DNA of 14,902 nt from positions 1 to 14,902 of the forward strand of contig JBGTLW010000295.1 in NCBI GenBank assembly GCA_041743835.1, written 5' to 3'. The notes below the pieces were generated by a model. That model was given only the letters and a program-made list of their open reading frames with translations, had not been told where the DNA came from and did no database searches. Of the stretch, positions 5,329-11,234 are shown piece by piece. Both the position numbers and the translations under genes were made by a program. The DNA is from JBGTLW01 sp041743835. Lineage in GTDB: Bacteria > Planctomycetota > Phycisphaerae > Phycisphaerales > Phycisphaeraceae. Position 1 is the stretch's first letter; every line of letters starts with the position of its first letter.

Positions 5329-6720
5329 TCACCGCTTGAGGAAGATCTCCACCACCGGCACCGCGACGCCTTTGGGCTTCATCTGGGGCAGCTCGATGTA
5401 GAGGTTGTCGCCCCCCCCGCCCAACTGCTTGTTGTGCCAGGCATCGGGGAGGCGGACTTCGCTGGCGTCGTGGAGGAACTGGGCGTACTCGACCTGCGGG
5501 GCCAGGCCTTCGAGGAGGATGTGCTTGTAGGGGTAGGCGAAGACGTGGACGTACAGCCGGTGGGTCGTGGGGTTGTAGGTGAGGCGGCAGTCGGTCGGGA
5601 CTTTGAACTGGGCCGGGGCCTGGGTGCAGCCATAGATGCTGCGGCTGTGACGCCTCATCCACTGGCCGATGCCTTCGAGCCGACTCAGCGCACGCTCGTC
5701 AAACTCGCCCCGGCCGGTCGGCCCGACATTGAGCAGCAGGTTCCCGCCCTTGGACACATTGTCGATCAAACAGCGGATCAGCTCATCGGTGTCGCGCCAG
5801 GAGTGCTCATCGCGGTGGTAACCCCACGAGCCGGATAGCGTCTGACACGCCTCCCACACCACGGGCTGGCCATCGACCTGCACCCACTGCCGCGGCTGGA
5901 CCTGCTCCGGCGTCTTCACATCCCAGCCATCACCCAGCGGCAGGTCCAACCTGTCGTTAAGCACGATGTTGGGCATCAGCTCGCGGATCATCTTGTAGAG
6001 CTTCTCGCTGCCCCAGGCTTCCCGGCCTTTGCCCAAGGTGAAGTCCACGCCAGCCTCGCGGGCCTTCTGGCTGTTCCATGAAAAGTCGAACCACAGCACA
6101 TCCACATCCCCGAACCCCGTCAACAGCTCGCGCACCTGGCCGTGGAGATAGTCGATGTAGTCCTGCTGGTTGCGCCCGGCGTTGGGGTCACCCTTGGCTG
6201 CGGAAGGAGACGACCCGCCGCTTGCCCCGGCCTGCGCGAGCATGCCATCTACCTCATCCTTGAACTTCAGCTCGCCCCGGCGGGGGTGGTTCTGGCCATC
6301 GATGATGTACTTGGGGTGGTGCCAATCAATCAGCGAGTGGTAAAACCCCGTGCGCAAGCCCCGGCCACGGAAGGCCTTGACCATCGGCGTGAGCAGGTCA
6401 CGCCCGGCTGGGGTGTTGGTCGCCTTGTAATCAGTCAGCTTCGAGTCCCACAGGCAGAAGCCCTCGTGGTGCTTGGTCGTGATGACGAAGTACTTCATCC
6501 CCGCGTCGGCCGCAGCCTTGGCCCACAGCTCGGGGTCGTAGAGGTCCGGGTCAAAGTGCTTGAAGTATTTGTCGTCGTAGGTGCCATCCGCGATCTGCTC
6601 GCGCGACTTGACCCACTCGTGCCGGGCGGGCAGCGAGTAAAGCCCCCAATGCAGGAAAAGCCCGAAGCGGTCGTGTGTAAACCAGGAGGTATCGCCGGGG
6701 GTTTGCAGGGTTTTTAGCAT
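5329..6720 (-). CDS. GH29 alpha-L-fucosidase, cytoplasmic
   Basis: A 463-residue glycoside hydrolase of family 29. Family landmarks in order: FGLFLHWGLYSLPARHEW (19-36), AGMKYFVITTKHHEGFCLWDS (73-93), GLRTGFYHSLIDWHHP (121-136), DVLWFDFSW (207-215) with Asp212 as the expected catalytic nucleophile, and NVGPTGRGEF further on; a small beta domain follows. It removes alpha-linked L-fucose by a retaining mechanism. No signal peptide is present, so it would act inside the cell on imported oligosaccharides. A low-complexity insert (GASGGSSPSAAKGD, 165-178) is unusual. The start at ATG 6720 fits the family; the 27 in-frame codons upstream run across the hairpin at 6762 and are rejected. TATCAT, six C residues, then ATG suggest a leaderless message. 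No neighbouring sugar genes are seen. Confidence 0.92.
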   Translation of the reverse strand: MLKTLQTPGDTSWFTHDRFGLFLHWGLYSLPARHEWVKSREQIADGTYDDKYFKHFDPDLYDPELWAKAAADAGMKYFVITTKHHEGFCLWDSKLTDYKATNTPAGRDLLTPMVKAFRGRGLRTGFYHSLIDWHHPKYIIDGQNHPRRGELKFKDEVDGMLAQAGASGGSSPSAAKGDPNAGRNQQDYIDYLHGQVRELLTGFGDVDVLWFDFSWNSQKAREAGVDFTLGKGREAWGSEKLYKMIRELMPNIVLNDRLDLPLGDGWDVKTPEQVQPRQWVQVDGQPVVWEACQTLSGSWGYHRDEHSWRDTDELIRCLIDNVSKGGNLLLNVGPTGRGEFDERALSRLEGIGQWMRRHSRSIYGCTQAPAQFKVPTDCRLTYNPTTHRLYVHVFAYPYKHILLEGLAPQVEYAQFLHDASEVRLPDAWHNKQLGGGGDNLYIELPQMKPKGVAVPVVEIFLKR

Positions 6721-6726
6721 GGGGGG

Positions 6727-6732
6727 ATGATA
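6727..6732 (-). promoter_or_regulatory. TATCAT -10 box, probable leaderless promoter of the fucosidase gene
   Basis: On the minus strand GCTATCATCCCCCCATG closely matches GCTATAATCCCGCCATG in front of the gene at 362. The six-base gap to ATG 6720 puts the transcription start at the start codon, and there is no Shine-Dalgarno site. The -35 region shows no good match. Confidence 0.45.
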
Positions 6733-6761
6733 GCAGAGCGCGGAATAAGAGCCGAGGGGAA

Positions 6762-6783
6762 CCGAGGGATGACGATCCCTCGG
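6762..6783. terminator. CCGAGGGAT hairpin downstream of cysNC
   Basis: CCGAGGGAT and ATCCCTCGG form a perfect 9-bp stem with a GACG loop, 30 bases past the cysNC stop codon. On the minus strand the tail is TTCCCC, so termination would not be strong. The stem is identical to that at 10289-10310, in the opposite orientation judged by the CTTTG that follows it. GCCGAGGGGA just to the left (6751-6760) is a partial extra arm. Confidence 0.55.
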
Positions 6784-6813
6784 CTTTGCGCGGCGTGTCA
6801 CATGTCAGTGTGG

Positions 6814-8760
6814 TTACTTGATGATGCCTTCTTGGCTTAGCAGGGCCATGATCTGATCGACGCTGTCTTCGAGTGTGGACTCGGAGGTGCGGAGCGTCAG
6901 GGCGGGGGACTCGGGGGCCTGGTAGTCGGCATCCAGGTCGGCGTAGGCCTTGACCTTCTCGGTGTCGATGTTGCCCTGCTTCGCGGCCGCCCGGCGCGGC
7001 GCCAGTTTCTCGGCCGGGGCTTCGCAATAGACCTCGAAGAACCGGTGCCCCGCCTTCTCGACAATGCCCCGCGCCCAGGCGCGGTCGTCGGCCTTGGGCG
7101 AGATGAACGCGCAGATGCTGATGAGCCCCGCCTCGTTAAAGAGCTTGGCGACTTCCGCGGCCCGGCGGTTGTTCTCCGCGCGGTCGTCGTCGCTGAAGTT
7201 CAGGTCGATGCTGATCCCAAGCCGGGCGTTGCGGCCGTCGAGGACCTGGGGTAGATACCCCGCGTGGAACAGCCTTTCTTCGAGCGCGTAAGCGATCGCG
7301 CTCTTGCCCGAGCCGGTGAGCCCCGTGAGCCAGACCGTCGCGGGCTTGTGCTTGAGGCGCTGCTCGCGTTGCGTGGCGGTGATGTGGCTCTCGTGTCGTT
7401 CGATGTCCACGGGGGCCATGAACGCGTCCCGCCGGCGCGTCCCGCCGAGGTTCTGCGGGTCGTGGTCGATGATCATGCCCGCGCCGACCGTGTTGTTGGT
7501 CATGCGGTCGATGATGATAAAGGCGCCGGTGGTGCGGTTGTCCTTGTAGGCGTCGAACGCGACCGGGCGCTGCACCTCGATGACGCACCGCCCGATCTCG
7601 TTGAGGCCGAGGGTCTGGGCTTCCATCTTGTGCATGGAGTTGATGTCCATGCGGTAGTGCACGCCGGTGATCGAGCCGGGCGTCTGCTTCGCGGCCAGCT
7701 TGATGAGGTAGCTGCCGTTGACCGCCATGGGTTCCTCCGCCATCCACACGACCATGGCCTCGAATGCCCGGCCGATGCGGGGCAGGTTCCGCGGGTGGAC
7801 GATCATGTCGCCACGCGAGGCGTCGATCTCGGTCTCCAGCGTCAGCGTCACCGACTGCGGGGGGAAGGCCTCGGCCAGGTCGCCATCCATCGTGACAATC
7901 CGCTTCACGCGGCTGGTCTTCTTCGACGGCAGGACCATGACCTCATCGCCGGGGCGCACCACGCCGGACGCGATCTTGCCCGCGAAGCCACGGAAGTTGA
8001 GGTCCGGGCGACTGACGTATTGCACGGGGAAGCGGAAGTCGATGAAGTTGCGGTCCGACGCGATGTGTACGTTTTCCAGGATGTGCATCAGCGTCGAGCC
8101 GGTGTACCACGGCATGTGGTCCGAGGGGTTGACCACGTTGTCGCCCTTGAGCGCGGACATAGGCACGAAGCGGATGTCGGACAGCCGGAGCTTCGCGGCA
8201 AAGTCGGTGTAGTCGGCTTTGATCTGCTCGAAGACCTGCTCCGACCAATCCACGATGTCCATCTTGTTGACCGCGACGACGATGTGCTTGATGCCAAGCA
8301 GCGACGCGATGAAAGAATGGCGGCGGGTCTGCTCCAGCACGCCGTGCCGGGCATCGATGAGGATGATGGCGAGGTCGCAGGTGCTCGCCCCGGTCGCCAT
8401 GTTGCGGGTGTACTGCTCGTGGCCGGGGGTGTCGGCGATGATGAACTTGCGCTTGGTCGTGGAGAAGTAGCGGTACGCCACGTCGATGGTGATGCCCTGC
8501 TCCCGCTCCTCGCGCAGCCCGTCGGTGAGCAGCGCCGGGTCGAAGTCGTTGCCCGTCGTGCCGTACTTGCTCGATGCGCTCTTCACCGCGGCGAGCTGGT
8601 CCTCGTACACCATGTGGCTGTCGTACAGCAGCCGCCCGATGAGCGTGCTCTTGCCGTCATCCACGCTGCCACACGTCAGGAACCGCATCAGCTCCTTGTG
8701 CTCATGCTGCTTGAGGTAGGCCTGGATATCCGTAGCGATCAGTTCTGATTGGTGTGACAT
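6814..8760 (-). CDS. cysNC: Bifunctional sulfate adenylyltransferase GTPase subunit / APS-kinase domain
   Basis: A 648-residue fusion. The CysN part is an EF-Tu-like GTPase: P-loop GSVDDGKST (31-39), DTPGHEQY (110-117), NKMD (165-168), then beta-barrel domains. With CysD it makes adenosine 5'-phosphosulfate (APS), GTP hydrolysis driving the reaction. The CysC part starts near 470 with Walker A GLTGSGKS (480-487) and would phosphorylate APS to PAPS. It departs from the usual APS-kinase motifs: DGRNARLGIS (508-517) instead of DGDNVRHGL, and RRAAAKQGNIDTEKVKAYAD (589-608) where the R-D-x-K-G-L-Y lid and F-T-G-I-D stand in a typical enzyme. FSDDDRAENNRRAAEVAKLF and FISP are kept. It has no Shine-Dalgarno site; a heptamer repeat array lies directly before the ATG. 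Confidence 0.93.
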   Translation of the reverse strand: MSHQSELIATDIQAYLKQHEHKELMRFLTCGSVDDGKSTLIGRLLYDSHMVYEDQLAAVKSASSKYGTTGNDFDPALLTDGLREEREQGITIDVAYRYFSTTKRKFIIADTPGHEQYTRNMATGASTCDLAIILIDARHGVLEQTRRHSFIASLLGIKHIVVAVNKMDIVDWSEQVFEQIKADYTDFAAKLRLSDIRFVPMSALKGDNVVNPSDHMPWYTGSTLMHILENVHIASDRNFIDFRFPVQYVSRPDLNFRGFAGKIASGVVRPGDEVMVLPSKKTSRVKRIVTMDGDLAEAFPPQSVTLTLETEIDASRGDMIVHPRNLPRIGRAFEAMVVWMAEEPMAVNGSYLIKLAAKQTPGSITGVHYRMDINSMHKMEAQTLGLNEIGRCVIEVQRPVAFDAYKDNRTTGAFIIIDRMTNNTVGAGMIIDHDPQNLGGTRRRDAFMAPVDIERHESHITATQREQRLKHKPATVWLTGLTGSGKSAIAYALEERLFHAGYLPQVLDGRNARLGISIDLNFSDDDRAENNRRAAEVAKLFNEAGLISICAFISPKADDRAWARGIVEKAGHRFFEVYCEAPAEKLAPRRAAAKQGNIDTEKVKAYADLDADYQAPESPALTLRTSESTLEDSVDQIMALLSQEGIIK

Positions 8761-8831
8761 GGGGGCAGGCGCTGGGGGTTAGGCGGTGGGGTTCGGCGCT
8801 AGGGGTTCGGCGCTAGGGGTTAGGCGCTAGG
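8760..8831. repeat. Array of 14-bp (2 x 7) telomere-like repeats
   Basis: Five units of 14 bases run head to tail from 8760 to 8829. The last three are GGGGTTCGGCGCTA (8788-8801), the same again (8802-8815) and GGGGTTAGGCGCTA (8816-8829); the first two are degenerate (8760-8773, 8774-8787). Each unit is two heptamers, GGGGTTM and GGCGCTA. The array begins at the first base of the cysNC start codon and ends inside the stop codon of the four-helix gene. The last 23 bases (8809-8831) form one arm of the inverted repeat around that gene. Confidence 0.85.
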
Positions 8832-9207
8832 CGTTCGGCTTGGCATTGGTCTGCGATTGCAATAGGCGGGTGAGTAACTTGGCGGTGTCCTGACAGACGG
8901 ACCACGCGTGGCGAACCGAGTCGCGGTCCAGCTTTCCCGTGCGTACGGCGATCTCAATCTGGGTCTCTATCTCGGCCAGCGAACCGCGTGCGTATCGCAG
9001 GTGCTTGGCGTAATCCTTGCCGGTGCCACGGGCGTGGCCCTCCGCAATATTTGAGGGCACCGAAACGGCGGCGCGTTGCATCTGCGAGATTAAACCGAAC
9101 CGTTCGCTCTGATCGATCCCATCGGTCAACCGATAGACCTCCTCACACAAATCCATGGACTTCTGCCAAGCAATCAGCCCCCGATAACCCAGCAATTGAT
9201 CACTCAT
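8827..9207 (-). CDS. S23 / four-helix-bundle protein (23S rRNA intervening-sequence family)
   Basis: A 126-residue protein with the family pattern: YRGLIAWQKSMDLCEEVY (8-25), LISQMQRAAVSVPSNIAEG (39-57), DYAKHLRYARGSLAEIETQI (65-84), then a last helix. Length and motifs fit the S23 family (TIGR02436-like), whose founders are encoded by intervening sequences in bacterial 23S rRNA; relatives include the Avd protein of diversity-generating retroelements. The fold is a basic-surfaced four-helix bundle that oligomerises and is thought to bind nucleic acid; its job is unknown. A Shine-Dalgarno-like GGCGAGG lies six bases before the ATG. The gene sits in the cys operon between cysD and cysNC on the same strand, bracketed by a perfect 23-bp inverted repeat, and its TAG stop is part of the repeat. 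Confidence 0.9.
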   Translation of the reverse strand: MSDQLLGYRGLIAWQKSMDLCEEVYRLTDGIDQSERFGLISQMQRAAVSVPSNIAEGHARGTGKDYAKHLRYARGSLAEIETQIEIAVRTGKLDRDSVRHAWSVCQDTAKLLTRLLQSQTNAKPNA

Positions 9208-9223
9208 CGTCGGCCTCGCCTTT

Positions 9224-9246
9224 CCTAGCGCCTAACCCCTAGCGCC
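9224..9246. repeat. Right arm of the perfect 23-bp inverted repeat around the S23 gene
   Basis: Bases 9224-9246 are the exact reverse complement of 8809-8831, built from CCTAGCG, CCTAACCCC and TAGCGCC. On this side only about two heptamer pairs are present, against five units on the other. The arm starts 17 bases upstream of the S23 start codon and ends in the cysD stop codon (TAG, 9248-9246). In the transcript the arms could form a 23-bp stem closing a loop of 392 bases. Confidence 0.9.
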
Positions 9247-10193
9247 TAAAAATACCCTTCCTCTTTCTTCTTCTGCATCGACGCGTCGGAGTCGAAGTCG
9301 ATGACGCGGCCTTCGCGCTCGGACTTGGTGGCGAGCAGCATCTCCTGAATGATCTGCGGCAATGTATCCGCATCGCTCTCCACAGCGCCGGTCAGCGGGT
9401 AGCAGCCAAGCGTGCGGAAGCGGACGTTCTTCATCATCGGCTTCTCGCCGTCGCGCAGGGGCATCCGGTCGTCGTCCACCATGATCAGCACGCCGTCACG
9501 CTCGACCACCGGCCGCTTGGCCGCGTAATACAGCGGCACGATCGGGATGCTCTCCAGATACACGTACTGCCAGATGTCCAGCTCGGTCCAGTTGGACAGC
9601 GGGAACACGCGGATGGACTGGCCCTTGTCCACGTTGGAGTTGTAGATGTCCCACAGCTCGGGACGCTGGTTCTTGGGGTCCCAGCGGTGCTTCTCATCGC
9701 GGAAGGAGTACACACGCTCCTTGGCCCGGCTCTTCTCCTCGTCCCGCCGGGCGCCGCCGAACGCGGCATCGAACTTGTTCTTATCCAGCGCCTGCTTCAG
9801 GCCCACGGTCTTCATGATGTCGGTGTGCTTGGCAGAACCGACGGTGAAGGGGTTGACGTTGTTCTTGATGCCGTCTTCGTTCACGTGGCGGATGAAGTCG
9901 AGGTTGTATTCCTTCACGATCATGTCGCGGAAGGTGTACATGTCCTGGAACTTCCAGGTGGTGTCCACGTGCAGGACGGGGAAGGGCAGCTTGCCGGGGA
10001 AGAAGGCCTTGCGCGCCAGGTGGAGCATGACCATCGAGTCTTTGCCCAGCGAGAAGAGCATGACCGGGTTATCGAACTCGGCCGCGACCTCACGGATGAT
10101 GTGGATGGACTCCGACTCAAGCTGCTTGAGGTGGGTCAGCGTGTGGGCCGGGGCCTGCGGCGTGTGGGTATGAGCTGCTTGGGGCTGGGTCAT
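9246..10193 (-). CDS. cysD: Sulfate adenylyltransferase subunit 2
   Basis: A 315-residue protein with the adenylation PP-loop MLFSLGKDSMVMLHLARKAF (45-64), then FPVLHVDTTWKFQDMY, AFGGARRDEEKSRAKERVYSFRD, RVFPLSNWTELDIWQY and the typical C-terminal end KKKEEGYF. With CysN it catalyses ATP + sulfate to APS and pyrophosphate in the cytoplasm, the first step of sulfate assimilation. The ATG at 10193 (MTQPQAAH) gives a His/Pro/Thr-rich N-terminal tail of about 20 residues before the conserved LKQLESESIHIIREV; an ATG at 10250 would add 19 more and overlaps a TATCAT that may be the -10 box, so it is less likely. First gene of the cysD-S23-cysNC unit. No Shine-Dalgarno site is seen. Confidence 0.94.
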   Translation of the reverse strand: MTQPQAAHTHTPQAPAHTLTHLKQLESESIHIIREVAAEFDNPVMLFSLGKDSMVMLHLARKAFFPGKLPFPVLHVDTTWKFQDMYTFRDMIVKEYNLDFIRHVNEDGIKNNVNPFTVGSAKHTDIMKTVGLKQALDKNKFDAAFGGARRDEEKSRAKERVYSFRDEKHRWDPKNQRPELWDIYNSNVDKGQSIRVFPLSNWTELDIWQYVYLESIPIVPLYYAAKRPVVERDGVLIMVDDDRMPLRDGEKPMMKNVRFRTLGCYPLTGAVESDADTLPQIIQEMLLATKSEREGRVIDFDSDASMQKKKEEGYF

Positions 10194-10238
10194 CGGGGGT
10201 CTTGCACCGGGGTTTGCGGGTGGGTCAGCCAGACCCGG

Positions 10239-10244
10239 ATGATA
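10239..10244 (-). promoter_or_regulatory. Possible -10 box of the cysD operon
   Basis: TATCAT on the minus strand in the context GACTATCATCCGGG, similar to the CTATCATCC before the fucosidase gene. Transcription would start near 10232, giving a leader of about 40 bases to ATG 10193. No good -35 box is visible. Confidence 0.3.
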
Positions 10245-10288
10245 GTCCATCGGCGATCAACCCGCGTGTGTTCACTATCCCCCCAAAG

Positions 10289-10310
10289 CCGAGGGATTGC
10301 TATCCCTCGG
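10289..10310. terminator. CCGAGGGAT hairpin downstream of the amidase gene
   Basis: CCGAGGGAT and ATCCCTCGG form a perfect 9-bp stem with a TGCT loop, three bases beyond the amidase stop codon. On the minus strand the stem is followed by CTTTGGGG, so it is a modest terminator for the murJ-symporter-amidase operon that keeps it apart from cysD. The stem is identical to that at 6762-6783. Confidence 0.6.
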
Positions 10311-10313
10311 TCT

Positions 10314-11234
10314 TCACTCCCCCCTCACCCGCTCCGCCGCCCCACCGAGCACTCGGCCCCAATCAAACGCCGGGCCCGGGTCCACCTTCTCCGCCGACAC
10401 ATGGTAATGACCCAGCACCCCGCGGAAGGCCGCGAGCTCATCCTCGCTGAGCACCACCGTGATCGGCCGACCCGCCGCGTCGCGCGGCATATCCAGCGCG
10501 ATCCCCGGAAAAGCCCCGTGCAACCCCGCGAGCAGCCCGGTCAGCGCGTCGTACTGCTCCGGCGTAAAGTCGTACTGCACAAGCTCCCGCCCCTGGATCA
10601 CGCCCGCCACCAACCCGTCGCGGGCCGGCTTGGCCACAAACCGCTTCATCCGCAGCCCGCCATCACCATACCGCTTGGGGATCCGCAGCGTCGTTCGGCC
10701 ACGCCTGTCGGTCCTGTACCAAGCGTCCAGCTCGTCGGTTTCGTCCGCGGCATAAGCCCCGACGTTGGCGATCTCGATGCCGATGCTCCGCGAGTTGGCC
10801 TCGCCCGCGTGCCAGGCACGCTCGCGGAGGTCCAGCGTCTGATAGATCGTGCCATCGAGGTCCAGCAGGAAGTGCGCGGAGAGCCCGCGCGTCTGCAAGA
10901 CACGGAAGCACTCGCGCGAGAGCCCGGTCGCGTCGTAGTGGATGACCACCTGGTCGATGCGGTCGCGCAGCAGCTCGGGCGACCACCCCACCAGCGCCAG
11001 CCGGGCGATGTCCTCGCGCGAAAGCCCCTTGGAGCGATCGTTGTAGTGCCCCTTGCCGCTGTCGGCCGAGCGATACGCGTTGTACCCGTGGGCGTCCGAC
11101 CACAGCACCACCGGCACACCCACCGCGATCTGCTGCCCGGACGCGACCACGATGTCCCGCGCAGGAAACCGGGGCGACGCCTGACAACCCGCCAGACACA
11201 CGCTCAGACACACAATCCATAGGCCATATCGCAT
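10314..11234 (-). CDS. Lipoprotein N-acetylmuramoyl-L-alanine amidase (Amidase_2 / AmpD-AmiD type)
   Basis: A 306-residue protein. It begins MRYGLWIVCLSVCLAGCQAS: a lipoprotein signal peptide with lipobox LAGC, Cys17 being the lipidated residue, so it would be anchored in a membrane facing the periplasm. The catalytic domain shows VVIHYDATG (97-104), SAHFLLDLDGTIYQ (119-132), AWHAG (140-144), RSIGIEIANVG (149-159) and GHYHVSAEKVDPGPAFDW (275-292). By comparison with AmpD the zinc ligands should be His99, His276 and Asp285. It cuts the bond between N-acetylmuramic acid and the stem peptide. ATG 11234 overlaps the symporter stop as TGATG, so it is translationally coupled; the frame continues upstream to 11282, but that would remove the N-terminal position of the signal. 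Confidence 0.9.
   Translation of the reverse strand: MRYGLWIVCLSVCLAGCQASPRFPARDIVVASGQQIAVGVPVVLWSDAHGYNAYRSADSGKGHYNDRSKGLSREDIARLALVGWSPELLRDRIDQVVIHYDATGLSRECFRVLQTRGLSAHFLLDLDGTIYQTLDLRERAWHAGEANSRSIGIEIANVGAYAADETDELDAWYRTDRRGRTTLRIPKRYGDGGLRMKRFVAKPARDGLVAGVIQGRELVQYDFTPEQYDALTGLLAGLHGAFPGIALDMPRDAAGRPITVVLSEDELAAFRGVLGHYHVSAEKVDPGPAFDWGRVLGGAAERVRGE

Noticed and set aside
7264..8748. Long open frame (494 codons) on the plus strand, antisense to cysNC
   Set aside because: High-GC codon bias leaves antisense frames open. The translation is Asp/Val/His/Arg-rich without any domain, while the minus strand encodes a clear CysNC.
8760..8831. CRISPR-like array
   Set aside because: The 14-base units are directly adjacent with no spacers, so it is a tandem repeat rather than a CRISPR.
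9687..11222. Long open frame (511 codons) on the plus strand across cysD and the amidase gene
   Set aside because: It runs antisense through two well-supported genes and the hairpin between them, and shows no recognisable motif.
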